Below are positions 9,197 to 17,370 of a stretch of 64,000 nt of DNA, piece by piece. Positions within the stretch are counted from its first letter, which is position 1. Every line of letters begins with the position of its first letter. The stretch is from contig NZ_FWER01000005.1 of assembly GCF_900169785.1 (NCBI RefSeq), positions 90,984 through 154,983 on the forward strand, in the 5' to 3' direction. Under the pieces are notes generated by a model. The model made no database searches. It had not been told where the DNA came from and saw nothing but the letters and a program-made list of their open reading frames with translations. Source of the DNA: Rhizobium sullae. GTDB lineage: Bacteria > Pseudomonadota > Alphaproteobacteria > Rhizobiales > Rhizobiaceae. A program made the position numbers and the translations under genes.

Positions 9197-10108
9197 ATGA
9201 ACTTGGCTGCAATCGACTTGAATCTGCTTGTCGCTTTTGACGCCCTGCTGGGCGAGGGGAGCGTCAGTGCCGCGGCGCACCGCATCGGCCTGAGCCAGCC
9301 GGCAATGAGCAAACGGTTGGCTCATTTGCGGCAGCTTTTCGCTGATGATCTTTTTATCCGGCATGCAGATGGAGTGCGCCCAACAGAAAAGGCGCTGGAC
9401 CTTGCCGATCCCATCCGCTCGGCGCTGCGCCAGATTGAAGAAGCGTTGGGCGGCTTCGGGCAATTCTCGCCAACACGGTCTGGTCGGGTTTTCAGGATTG
9501 CGACGACAGATCACCTTGCAGCGACTTTGATGCCGAGTTTGATGGCGTCTCTGCGATCAATCGCGCCGAGGATTGCGATCATCATTCGAAATCTTCATCG
9601 GCAGGACGTCGTTGATAGCCTTGAGAAGGGATCTGTTGATCTTGCCATTACTATCTTGCCCGACGCGCCGACGAGCATCAAACGCGCTCCTCTTTTTCAT
9701 GTGAAGTGGCTTTCGATTGTTTCAGTGAACCATCCCGAAGTCCGTGATGAACTGACCCTGGAGTTGTTCTTGAAATATCCGCACTTGCTGGTCACCCACG
9801 TGGGTGACTTGAAAGGTTACATCGATCGGATGCTGGACGACCGTGGCCTCAAGCGGACGGTCGCGATGAGCTTGCCCTACGCTCTGGCGGTGCCAGCCAT
9901 CATTTCTCGTACGGACATGATTTGCACCCTGTCATCCGGCGTGCTCGATTTGGCGGACTGGCCGGATGTAAGGTCCTTTCCTGTGCCTCTCGAATATAGC
10001 GGTTACACGGAAACCATGCTTTGGCATAGGCGAAATGATAGTGACCCCGGTCAAGCTTGGCTCCGGCGCTTAGTCGCTGGCGTAAGCGCGACTTTGAATC
10101 CCTCCTAA
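9197..10108 (+). CDS. LysR-family transcriptional regulator
   Basis: Regulator of 303 residues. The N-terminal HTH (about 5-65) reads IDLNLLVAFDALLGEGSVSAAAHRIGLSQPAMSKRLAHLRQLFADDLFIR, closest in style to the NodD/LinR/DSF-type LysR group that uses DLNLL..F..L. The effector-binding domain follows from about residue 95 (FRIATTDHLAATLMPSL). It is transcribed away from the exported beta-propeller gene, so local control of that gene is likely. There is nothing to suggest nod-gene control, since no nodulation genes are in the window. Confidence 0.88.
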   Translation: MNLAAIDLNLLVAFDALLGEGSVSAAAHRIGLSQPAMSKRLAHLRQLFADDLFIRHADGVRPTEKALDLADPIRSALRQIEEALGGFGQFSPTRSGRVFRIATTDHLAATLMPSLMASLRSIAPRIAIIIRNLHRQDVVDSLEKGSVDLAITILPDAPTSIKRAPLFHVKWLSIVSVNHPEVRDELTLELFLKYPHLLVTHVGDLKGYIDRMLDDRGLKRTVAMSLPYALAVPAIISRTDMICTLSSGVLDLADWPDVRSFPVPLEYSGYTETMLWHRRNDSDPGQAWLRRLVAGVSATLNPS

Positions 10109-10337
10109 TGGCGCCTTAGGATTGTCACGGTGGCTTCCAGTTTGTGAATCGGCATCGCGGTCCCGGTGCCGATCGGCAGGTTAGATAATTGTTTTTGCTG
10201 AGGTGACGGGGTTATTGCACAATGCCTATTCACAGTCGGCCACCAGCTGTGTCTGCGCGTTTTGGAGGGCCGCCAGGGCCGCGTCTCAGGTTTGCGAAGG
10301 CGGTACCCGAACAGTCTTTCCAGGGTGAATGTAACAA

Positions 10338-11801
10338 TCACGTTCGATCCGTTCCCGGCTGCGGGCCGGTATAGCGGAGTATCCAGAGCCCCTGGTTCTT
10401 GTCACTTATATAAATGAAGCCGCGCCGATCCACGACCACGTCCTCGGTCTGAACAACCAGCTTATCTTCCGGCATGGGGCCGTAGCGTCGGTTTGGCTCC
10501 GGCGGAATGAAGTAGCCGACCTCGCGAGGAAGCCGAGTATTTGAGACGTCGTAGACCCTCAGCCCCGCATTGAAATGTGCGATGTAAAAGAGATCGCCCT
10601 GTTTCTGCACGTCGGGGTGATGCTGGTGATGATTGATGTTGTGCGGCCCGCGCCAGCCGCCACGAGTCGTGAAGTCGGTATAGGAAGCTCCTTCGGGCGG
10701 TATGGGCTCGGGCAGAAGCGACAGCAGGAATGGTTCCTTCGGATCGGAGATATCGATGATCGACGCGTGGTGCATCGGGCCGCGTCCGTAGGTGACGTTC
10801 TCCGAGTTGGCGAAAGCGATGCCACGTTCTTGGATCGGCAGCACGCCGTGCACGCCGAAGCGCGAGTGGAAGGGCGGGCTGAAGCTCAGACCGCCGATCC
10901 GCCTCGGCTGCGAGACGTTTCTGATGTCAAGCACGACAATGCCCGCCGCGCCATAAGGCAAATAGGCATGATCTCCCACGACATAGGGAGGGCCGTGCAG
11001 CGACACGTCTTCGCCCGCACTCGCACAGAAAGCGCCGCACATGCATTGCGCTCGAAGCTGCAACCGATAGCGGTCAGTCGCCTCACCGGATTCAGCGACG
11101 GAGTCCGTCGATCCGATTGCCTCGCCTCCCGCCTCGTGCTGGCCTGGAACCCACCAGCGTCCGGCTTCGCGGGGATTCGCGCGATCCGAAATATCGAGCA
11201 TGACGTAGATGTTGCCCTTGTACCCAGGCATGCCAGCAGCAAGGTGGACATAACGCCCGCCGGGATAGAGATTGCGATGCGTGCCACTACTGCCGGTCTG
11301 GTAGTGACCGAGTTGTTTCGGATTGATGGGATCAGCGATATCCCAGATCAGAACGCCTTCATCGAAAGGCGCGGCGGGGTCACCCCCGAAATTTGCAAAG
11401 GGTCTCTCAAGAGCGGTCACCATTGTGTCGCCGGACAAGTCCATCTGCAGAGTCCAAGTATTCGTATTGGGATAAGGCATGAACTTGACGACCTCGGGCT
11501 TCGCCGGATCGGTCACATCGACGATGCTCCAGCCCGAGTGCCAGAAGTGGCCGGTGTAAAGATACCAGCGTCCGCCAACATGCCTGATCGCCATCTTGAA
11601 GGCTGGACGATGTTCCAAATCGGTATAGCCCACCGCTTCGACATTGTGGGCAAATGCGCCAACGGGCGCTGGCGAGGCAGCAGGAATGGGCTGGGCAAGC
11701 GCCTCGCAGGCAAGACTTGATTGAGACGCCGCGGCAATCGTTGCAATTAGGGGCGCCTTCAGCATCTGGCGGCGTGAAATCTCGGAATCGTTCAAAAGCA
11801 T
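10338..11801 (-). CDS. Tat-exported LVIVD/beta-propeller repeat protein
   Basis: Protein of 487 residues. It begins MLLNDSEISRRQMLKAPLIATIAAASQSSLA, in which SRRQMLK fits the twin-arginine motif, so export of a folded protein is likely. The body carries repeats of the LVIVD kind, such as WSIVDVTDPAKPEVV, VLIWDIADPINPKQLGHY, VMLDISDRANPREAGRW, IVVLDIRNVSQPRRIG, SIIDISDPKEPFL and LRVYDVSNTRLPREVGYF, which form a propeller. His-rich HNINHHQHHPD near residue 400 could bind metal. A Cys cluster (CMCGAFC) sits mid-protein. The start was chosen because GGGAGA precedes it and the Tat motif follows; a longer frame extends 65 codons upstream. Enzymatic function unknown. Confidence 0.72.
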   Translation of the reverse strand: MLLNDSEISRRQMLKAPLIATIAAASQSSLACEALAQPIPAASPAPVGAFAHNVEAVGYTDLEHRPAFKMAIRHVGGRWYLYTGHFWHSGWSIVDVTDPAKPEVVKFMPYPNTNTWTLQMDLSGDTMVTALERPFANFGGDPAAPFDEGVLIWDIADPINPKQLGHYQTGSSGTHRNLYPGGRYVHLAAGMPGYKGNIYVMLDISDRANPREAGRWWVPGQHEAGGEAIGSTDSVAESGEATDRYRLQLRAQCMCGAFCASAGEDVSLHGPPYVVGDHAYLPYGAAGIVVLDIRNVSQPRRIGGLSFSPPFHSRFGVHGVLPIQERGIAFANSENVTYGRGPMHHASIIDISDPKEPFLLSLLPEPIPPEGASYTDFTTRGGWRGPHNINHHQHHPDVQKQGDLFYIAHFNAGLRVYDVSNTRLPREVGYFIPPEPNRRYGPMPEDKLVVQTEDVVVDRRGFIYISDKNQGLWILRYTGPQPGTDRT

Positions 11802-11896
11802 GTCTCCCGGTCTTGCAACTTTGCTGATTTTGCATGCTCGATATTTTGCGTCCAATATCGTTTGAGCAATCAGTAATTCGATTTGGGAATTAAAGG

Positions 11897-12775
11897 ATGG
11901 ACTACAAGCTGATGCAGTCCTTCGTGGCTGTTGCGGAAGAGCTGCATTTCGGGCGTGCTGCGGCGCGCCTGCATATCTCGCAGCCGCCTCTGACAAAGCA
12001 GATCCAGCAACTGGAACAGTTCATGGGTGTGCGCCTGCTGGAGCGCACCAAACGTAAGGTCGAGCTGACTCCGGCGGGGCGCGTGTTCCTTGATGAAGCG
12101 AGGGCCGTGCTTCATCAGACAGAGCAAGCGGTGGAGCTTGCACGCAAAGCCGATCGCGGTGAAACCGGCCATCTGGCCGTCGGGTTCATCGACGCGGCTA
12201 TCTACAGCGTGGTGCCTTCTGTCGTTCGGCGCTTCACCGAGCACTATCCTGAGGTCGAGTTGAGCCTGACCGATCTGCGCATTCCCAATCAGGTCAGGGC
12301 CGTGGTCGAACGCCAGCTCGATATAGGTTTTATTCATCCTCCCGTCGTTCACAAGGCATTGAAGGTCGAAAGCATACTGGTCGAACCGCTGATCGTGGCC
12401 CTGCCGGAAACGCATCGGCTGGCCTCCGAAGCAGAGGTCCCGCTAGCCGACCTGGCCTCCGAAGCGCTGATTCAATTCCCACGCAGCATCAATCCGTCCC
12501 TCTATGACGAGATCATCGGGCTGTGCCGTTCATCCGGCTTCAGCCCGAGGATCGTGCGCGAAGCAACGCCCAAGCAGACGATCATCGGACTTGTATCGGT
12601 CGGGCTGGGCGTCTCGCTGCTACCCGCCTGCCTGCAAAACCTGCGCCGGAGCGGCGTCGTCTATCGCCCTATTCAGGGCCGAAGCTTGTCTATCGACACG
12701 TCGATCATCTACCGGCGTGAACAGCCCTCGCCGGTGCTGAAGGCTTTCCTCGAAATCGTGCGCGAGACGTTGTGA
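11897..12775 (+). CDS. LysR-family transcriptional regulator
   Basis: Regulator of 292 residues of the CatR/BenM-like branch: MDYKLMQSFVAVAEELHFGRAAARLHISQPPLTKQIQQLEQFMGVRLLER gives the HTH (about 3-60), followed by GHLAVGFIDAAIYSVVPSVVRRF at the start of the effector domain. Transcribed divergently from the Tat-exported repeat-protein gene across about 95 bp, which argues that it regulates that gene. AAAGG lies directly before the ATG. Confidence 0.88.
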   Translation: MDYKLMQSFVAVAEELHFGRAAARLHISQPPLTKQIQQLEQFMGVRLLERTKRKVELTPAGRVFLDEARAVLHQTEQAVELARKADRGETGHLAVGFIDAAIYSVVPSVVRRFTEHYPEVELSLTDLRIPNQVRAVVERQLDIGFIHPPVVHKALKVESILVEPLIVALPETHRLASEAEVPLADLASEALIQFPRSINPSLYDEIIGLCRSSGFSPRIVREATPKQTIIGLVSVGLGVSLLPACLQNLRRSGVVYRPIQGRSLSIDTSIIYRREQPSPVLKAFLEIVRETL

Positions 12776-12830
12776 AGGAAACAAGGCCGCAATGATGCGT
12801 TATCAGGGGAAGTCATAGAGGGAGGGCGCA

Positions 12831-13694
12831 ATGAGTGTCGCCGGACATGCCAACTACCTTCAGAATCTCAGTTCTCGCGCCAGCGAACACAGCACCTTTG
12901 CCTTTTCGGATGGACAATTCGATGTGGCGCGTCGGGGCTATACTGATCTTGTAGAGGGCTCGATCCTTTCGACCAGCCACCTTGTTATGGGCACCTTGGA
13001 AGGCGGTGCCGCTCGCCACCGCTACGTGACCGATTGCGGATACCGCTACGATGGCATCGATACGCCCGGCTCCGTCTCCGTCTTGCCGGCAAATTCCCAG
13101 CGTCGCCTCAGGCTTGAAGCCGTGTCATGGCGCTGGGCAGGTGTCGCGATCTCGCCCGGCCGGTTCCGAGACTTGACTGACGGCGCCAAAATTCGCGCGT
13201 TCAGCACTAGGGATGACCGGTTTTTGGCCGCTTTGCTGAGCGAACTCGCTTGGCACCAAGACCAGGATGGTCATCTTGATCCCGCATACCTCGATGGGAT
13301 GTTGATGGCGCTCGCCCAGCATCTGAAGATCCGCTACGGACCGGGAAACCGGCCGGCTGCGCAGCGCCCCCTGAAGCTGCCACCACGGATGCTCCGCCGC
13401 ATCGCCGACTACATTGAGGCTCAGCTGCCTGGAGAAATCCGCGTCGCGACATTAGCGAGGTTGATTGACCTGTCGGACGGTCACTTTCATCGCGCCTTCC
13501 GCGCATCAACCGGACGAACTCCTCTTCAATTCGTAAACGAGTTGCGGGTGCAGAGGGCTGTTCAAATGCTCGCGCGACACCCGACCAATATTGCAGAACT
13601 CGCGTTTTCGGTCGGATTCTCAAGTCCAACGCACTTCGCGCGGGTATTTCGCAGAGTAGTGGGATGCCTTCCGTCAGAATATCGATCTCACTGA
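12831..13694 (+). CDS. AraC-family transcriptional regulator
   Basis: Regulator of 287 residues with the AraC DNA-binding domain at the C terminus (about 190-287): LPGEIRVATLARLIDLSDGHFHRAFRASTGRTPLQFVNELRVQRAVQMLARHPTNIAELAFSVGFSSPTHFARVFRRVVGCLPSEYR. Both helix-turn-helix units are intact. The N-terminal 180 residues are a poorly conserved effector region. A strong GAGGGAGG precedes the ATG. It lies just before the genes for an exported aldo/keto reductase and an FGE-like protein in the same direction, so it is likely their regulator. Confidence 0.88.
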   Translation: MSVAGHANYLQNLSSRASEHSTFAFSDGQFDVARRGYTDLVEGSILSTSHLVMGTLEGGAARHRYVTDCGYRYDGIDTPGSVSVLPANSQRRLRLEAVSWRWAGVAISPGRFRDLTDGAKIRAFSTRDDRFLAALLSELAWHQDQDGHLDPAYLDGMLMALAQHLKIRYGPGNRPAAQRPLKLPPRMLRRIADYIEAQLPGEIRVATLARLIDLSDGHFHRAFRASTGRTPLQFVNELRVQRAVQMLARHPTNIAELAFSVGFSSPTHFARVFRRVVGCLPSEYRSH

Positions 13695-13826
13695 AATGTG
13701 TTTGAACGGTCTGGCGACATTTTCCAAAAAATATCAGTTTTCCGCGCTCCCGATCAGGATCGTGAGCGACCTTCCGCTGCGAAAACTCTAATCCTCGAGT
13801 CTGGTAAACAAGGCACGGAGACTGAG

Positions 13827-14864
13827 ATGCGACGAGTTCACAGGCGGACAATCTTGCAGGCTGCGGGCGCGGCGATCGGCGCGATGGCAGTCGGGTCCAT
13901 TGGTGGCGGCCACGCATTTGCCCAGGCGACAGCCGATCGGTCCATCATCCGGCGGGCGATCCCGAAGACCCGGGAGGAGATTCCGGTCGTCGGCCTCGGC
14001 ACATTCGAGACGTTCGACGTGCTCCCGGGCGAACCCCGCGCGCACATCCGTGAGATTATGCGCCGCTTTCATGAGGCTGGCGGACGGGTGGTCGATACGT
14101 CGCCGCTGTATGGCATGTCGGAGGTGAGCGTCGGCGACTTCGCGACCGAACTTGGTATCGCCGACGATCTCTTCATCACCAACAAGACGTGGACGACCGG
14201 AGAATGGCTTTCCGATGAAAGCCATTCGGAAGCACAGTTCCGCCGTTCGATGGAGCGGCTGTGGCGCAGCAGGATGGACGTCCAGCAGGTTCACAGTCTG
14301 GAAAATGTCGATCAAGTCCTGCATACGCTTCGGCGATGGAAGAGCGAGGGGCGCGTCCGATATATCGGCGTTACGCAGTGGAGCCCCGAATATTACGATA
14401 CCATGGAGCGGCTGATCCGCAGTGGTGATCTCGACTTCGTTCAGGTCAACTACACGATTTTCTCGCGCCAGGCGGAGGCGCGCATCCTGCCAGCTTGCGC
14501 GGACAATGGCGTTGCCGTCCAAGTCAACATCCCGTTCGAGAAGGCGCGGCTCTTCACCTGCGTCGAGGGCAGGCCGCTTCCCGAATTCGCCGCAGAGTTC
14601 GGCGCAAAGAGCTGGGCGCAGTTCTTCCTGAAATTCATAATCGCCCACCCGGCCGTCACGAATGTGATACCTGCGACGAGCAATCCCGACCACCTGACCG
14701 ACAACGTGGGCGCTCTCTACGGCAATCTCCCGGATGAAGCCATGCGGGCGAGGATGTTCCGGCAGATGGAAAGTATCAAGGGCTTCGCCAATACGCTGCG
14801 CCAGCCGCCCTATCCGGGCAAGAACTATGGTGGGGTTGTCACCTGGCCGTTCAGGAGGAGCTGA
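13827..14864 (+). CDS. Tat-exported aldo/keto reductase
   Basis: 345-residue protein with an N-terminal twin-arginine signal (VHRRTILQAAGAAIGAMAVGSIGGGHAFAQ) and an aldo/keto reductase barrel. GLGTFETFDV, VVDTSPLYGMSEVSVG (Asp and Tyr of the catalytic tetrad), TNKTW (Lys) and VHSLENVDQVLHTL (His) follow the family order, and VRYIGVTQWSPEYY and VQVNYTIFSR complete the barrel. The start was chosen at the Tat signal. Export of an NADPH-type oxidoreductase fold is unusual, since a nicotinamide cofactor would have to be loaded before Tat export. The stop is followed after two bases by the start of the FGE-like gene, so the two form an operon. Confidence 0.82.
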   Translation: MRRVHRRTILQAAGAAIGAMAVGSIGGGHAFAQATADRSIIRRAIPKTREEIPVVGLGTFETFDVLPGEPRAHIREIMRRFHEAGGRVVDTSPLYGMSEVSVGDFATELGIADDLFITNKTWTTGEWLSDESHSEAQFRRSMERLWRSRMDVQQVHSLENVDQVLHTLRRWKSEGRVRYIGVTQWSPEYYDTMERLIRSGDLDFVQVNYTIFSRQAEARILPACADNGVAVQVNIPFEKARLFTCVEGRPLPEFAAEFGAKSWAQFFLKFIIAHPAVTNVIPATSNPDHLTDNVGALYGNLPDEAMRARMFRQMESIKGFANTLRQPPYPGKNYGGVVTWPFRRS

Positions 14865-14866
14865 GC

Positions 14867-15583
14867 GTGGGAATTGGGTGCGGAAAGAAGGCCTTGCTTT
14901 TCATCGGACTCACTGTCGGTTTTGCGTCTGCAGCGGGCGCCGAAGTCGGAGGGCGTCTCGCGATCGGAGATTTCGTGATCGATGCCAGCGAGGTCACCAT
15001 CGGGCAGTTTCGTGAATTCGCGGAAGCGACCGGTCTTAAGACCGCCGCCGAGAAATCGGGCGGCGGCTTCGAGTGGGGTTCTGGCTGGGAGCGTCGCGCC
15101 GGTTGGACCGTCTATCGCCCGTTCGGCGTTGAACCAGCGTCCCTTGACGAGCCGGCCGTACATGTGAGCTGGGACGAGGCGTCCGCATTTTGCCGCTGGC
15201 GCAACGGGCGACTGCCAACCGCACAGGAGTGGCGTCGTGCCGCCTACACCGAAACGCGGGCATCATCAGCCGGCTTCGAAGCTGGGCGTGTCTACCGCTT
15301 TCCTTCCGGCGAGACAGCCGACGGGATGAACACGCGAGATGGCGATCCCTGGCCTCGCCATGCGAGCGTCGGATCGACGCCCCCGGGCGTCAACGGTCTC
15401 TACGATATGGGAGGCAATGTCTGGGAGTGGATTGCGGATCGGCGCGGCGGAGAGGCGCTCACGGCGGGCGGCTCGTGGTGGTATGGCAGTGAACAGACGA
15501 CAGCTGACGCCATGCAGTGGAAGCGGTTCGACTTTTACGCAGTCTATGTCGGATTTCGTTGTGCGTATCCGTCGCCCTCGTGA
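14867..15583 (+). CDS. Exported SUMF1/formylglycine-generating-enzyme-like protein
   Basis: 238-residue protein with a signal-like N terminus (GKKALLFIGLTVGFASAAGAE) and an FGE-sulfatase domain: IDASEVTIGQFREFAEATG, HVSWDEASAFCRWRNGRLPTAQEWRRAAY, GVNGLYDMGGNVWEWIAD and GGSWWYGSE...YVGFRCAYP. True formylglycine-generating enzymes use a Cys pair near the C terminus for copper; that segment here (GGSWWYGSEQTTADAMQW) has none, so it is more likely a PvdO-like or structural member than a sulfatase activator. AGGAGGAG precedes a GTG start two bases after the aldo/keto reductase stop. It probably works with that reductase in the periplasm; function otherwise unknown. Confidence 0.75.
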   Translation: MGIGCGKKALLFIGLTVGFASAAGAEVGGRLAIGDFVIDASEVTIGQFREFAEATGLKTAAEKSGGGFEWGSGWERRAGWTVYRPFGVEPASLDEPAVHVSWDEASAFCRWRNGRLPTAQEWRRAAYTETRASSAGFEAGRVYRFPSGETADGMNTRDGDPWPRHASVGSTPPGVNGLYDMGGNVWEWIADRRGGEALTAGGSWWYGSEQTTADAMQWKRFDFYAVYVGFRCAYPSPS

Positions 15584-15665
15584 TTCTGGCTGTTTCAAAC
15601 CAGTCATGGCGGGGTCTCGCGCTCGGCCTTCGCTGCCTTGAGTGCACGGTGAGGGCGACGACCGG

Positions 15666-15830
15666 CTACGGCATTCTCAGGCTCGGCCACCAATGAAATC
15701 CAACACCATGGGTGTAAGCGCGGCGGGTGTTGGCGGAACTGGTGGCTTCGACATAAGCGTGGGCGCGCTCCGTCAGATCCAGCAGATGCGCTGGCAGGGA
15801 GGGGGTTCGCTCGGAGCAGGAACGATGTGG
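15666..15830 (-). pseudogene. Tyrosine-recombinase N-terminal fragment
   Basis: One minus-strand frame reads LPAHLLDLTERAHAYVEATSSANTRRAYTHG before degenerating to a stop at the low end. This resembles the SAM-like core-binding N terminus of phage/plasmid integrases, where a segment like ANTRRAY begins the first helix. No start codon, catalytic domain or upstream coding sequence remains, so it is a scar. It lies next to vapBC. Identification is from pattern memory only. Confidence 0.4.
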
Positions 15831-15860
15831 GGCTGTGTCCGGTTAACCGCGCATCGTCGG

Positions 15861-16253
15861 CTATGACCAGGCCGCCTGGATATCGGTTTGAGAAAAGTCG
15901 TCGCCCTTGAACAGCAGCGGTTCGCCAGATGCCTTGGCCAAAGCATAGGCAAAGCAGTCGCCGAAATTGAGACCGGCTTTGTGGCGGCCTTTGCCGAAAT
16001 CGAGAAAAGCCTGTCGTGCCAGTTCTCCATGCTCGACGGTGACGGGCTCGACGATAATGCCGGCACGCCGGAAGAAAGCTTCAGCCTGGCGCATACCGTC
16101 AGGCCCGAGCTGGCTTTCCACCACCATGGACAACTCAACATAATTCGCGACGCTCATCCTGGCGGTTTCGGCGTCGTGGACAGATTTTACAAAGCTTGCA
16201 GCTTCGGGCTCGCGGTAAAGGATTGCGACCAGTGCTGAGGTATCGACAATCAT
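15861..16253 (-). CDS. vapC: VapC-type PIN-domain toxin ribonuclease
   Basis: 130-residue PIN-domain protein. Acidic residues expected at the metal site are Asp4 ([12 protein letters not shown]), Glu40 (NYVELSMV), Asp99 ([13 protein letters not shown]) and Asp118/119 ([12 protein letters not shown]). VapC toxins cleave structured RNA, often initiator tRNA or the rRNA sarcin-ricin loop. The start codon overlaps the upstream antitoxin gene by four bases, the standard toxin-antitoxin layout. Confidence 0.92.
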   Translation of the reverse strand: MIVDTSALVAILYREPEAASFVKSVHDAETARMSVANYVELSMVVESQLGPDGMRQAEAFFRRAGIIVEPVTVEHGELARQAFLDFGKGRHKAGLNFGDCFAYALAKASGEPLLFKGDDFSQTDIQAAWS

Positions 16254-16507
16254 TTCGGAATGCCGTGTTCGTCATAGAGAAGATCAGCGTGATCGACATA
16301 GGGGTGTTTCACGTGCGCGGCGGCGCGGTCAGCAATCGCCAGAAGTTCCTCGACGCTCGCTCGGCCCTTTCGGCGTTCGATTGTCGCAAGGCGCTCGCGC
16401 AACGCCTCAGTCACGACACGAGTCATGCTTTCTCCCGTGGCGTGGGAGATTGCCTGTGCCAAGCGATGGGCTTCCGGATCCTTGATGCTGAGGCTCATCA
16501 GCGCCAA
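16250..16507 (-). CDS. vapB: VapB-type antitoxin
   Basis: 85-residue partner of the PIN toxin. The N-terminal half [40 protein letters not shown] is a ribbon-helix-helix of the PSK/VapB type, and the acidic C terminus [21 protein letters not shown] is the toxin-binding tail. A clear inverted repeat lies directly upstream for autorepression. Confidence 0.9.
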   Translation of the reverse strand: MALMSLSIKDPEAHRLAQAISHATGESMTRVVTEALRERLATIERRKGRASVEELLAIADRAAAHVKHPYVDHADLLYDEHGIPK

Positions 16508-16514
16508 CCTTTGT

Positions 16515-16538
16515 CTAGAAAAACAGCATTATTTCTAG
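16515..16538. promoter_or_regulatory. VapB operator (CTAGAAA-N10-TTTCTAG)
   Basis: Perfect 7-bp inverted repeat starting 8 bases upstream of the vapB start codon. Its position and symmetry suit a dimeric ribbon-helix-helix antitoxin repressing its own operon. Confidence 0.7.
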
Positions 16539-16644
16539 CTTTCTACATAAAAACCGCGCCGATTTCAAGCCTGCAAAATAACGTCCGGTGGGCCGAAGCT
16601 GAAAACAGTCCAGTCTCCTTCGCGCCGTAGCGGACAAGTCATCT

Positions 16645-17361
16645 TCAGACAGCAATTCTCTGAGCGAACACCGAGCAACCGGGCATCAACGTCTCTAGCC
16701 CATCGACGAGCATGTCCGACGCTTCTGCAAGAGCATCGTCTGGCATCGTCTCAAGGCTTTCCAATACAAACCACATTCGTCCAGCCGCAGCATCCAGTCG
16801 AGTGCGGGTGCCCTGCCGCCAGTTCCATCGCCGACATGTTGCGCCTGCGTCGTCTCGCCAGATGACCTCTCCAGGGAGGGGATTTTCGATCACCGCTTCG
16901 CCGTTCATGACCGTTTCGAATGTCTCGCTTCCGTCGGCCACAGTCAAAAGCGGACGTCCGAGATAGGCATCGTAATTCTCGCCGCCAACGGGAATGGCAT
17001 ATTTGAGACTGACAGCGTTGTAGAGATCGACGATGGGATTGATAGAAGGGATTGATCCGTCTTTTAACACCCGCCTTCTCAGCGCCTGCGCCGAACATGG
17101 CGTCCGTTTAGGCTTTGATCCAAATCGGACATAGGCGTCGGCCCAACTCGCCAAATGGGCCTCAGCCCAGGTCGGGCCGCCCTGCAATACATAATTGCAG
17201 GCATCTGTCAGAAGTTTTGGTGAGAGGCTCCCTTGCCCAGCGTTTGTCGCGTCGACATGAATGCTCATCGCCCTAAATCCAGGCGCGATTTCCTTGATCC
17301 GTTCGTCGATCACGGGTGACTCACCATCTATTGCTAACATCAGACTTCCACTCAAACCCAA
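16645..17361 (-). CDS. B3/B4 (tRNA-binding-like) domain protein
   Basis: 238-residue protein of the B3/4 family related to the editing-type domain of phenylalanyl-tRNA synthetase beta. The diagnostic block is FGSKPKRTPCSAQALRRRVLKDGSIPSINPIVDLYNAVSLKYAIPVGGENYDAYLGRPLLTVADGSE (about 80-146). Stand-alone members are widespread and uncharacterised; some may deacylate tRNA or bind amino-acid-like ligands. A TTG start with AAGGTGAG just upstream is used; an ATG seven codons later is possible. The PaiB-like gene immediately upstream points the same way and may share its transcript. Confidence 0.8.
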   Translation of the reverse strand: MGLSGSLMLAIDGESPVIDERIKEIAPGFRAMSIHVDATNAGQGSLSPKLLTDACNYVLQGGPTWAEAHLASWADAYVRFGSKPKRTPCSAQALRRRVLKDGSIPSINPIVDLYNAVSLKYAIPVGGENYDAYLGRPLLTVADGSETFETVMNGEAVIENPLPGEVIWRDDAGATCRRWNWRQGTRTRLDAAAGRMWFVLESLETMPDDALAEASDMLVDGLETLMPGCSVFAQRIAV

Positions 17362-17370
17362 TTGCTCACC

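Noticed and set aside
9197..10108. LysR gene as a nodD-type nodulation regulator
   Set aside because: The HTH is of the same broad subgroup, but there are no nod boxes or nod genes in the window and the neighbour is an exported propeller protein.
10105..10341. Possible 78-residue minus-strand gene between the LysR and LVIVD genes
   Set aside because: No ribosome site, no recognisable family and a basic low-complexity composition; probably non-coding.
10575..11720. Plus-strand open frame of 381 codons
   Set aside because: Opposite the LVIVD-type gene; no recognisable domain.
14867..15583. True sulfatase-activating formylglycine-generating enzyme
   Set aside because: The C-terminal Cys pair needed for copper is absent, the protein is exported, and no sulfatase gene is nearby.
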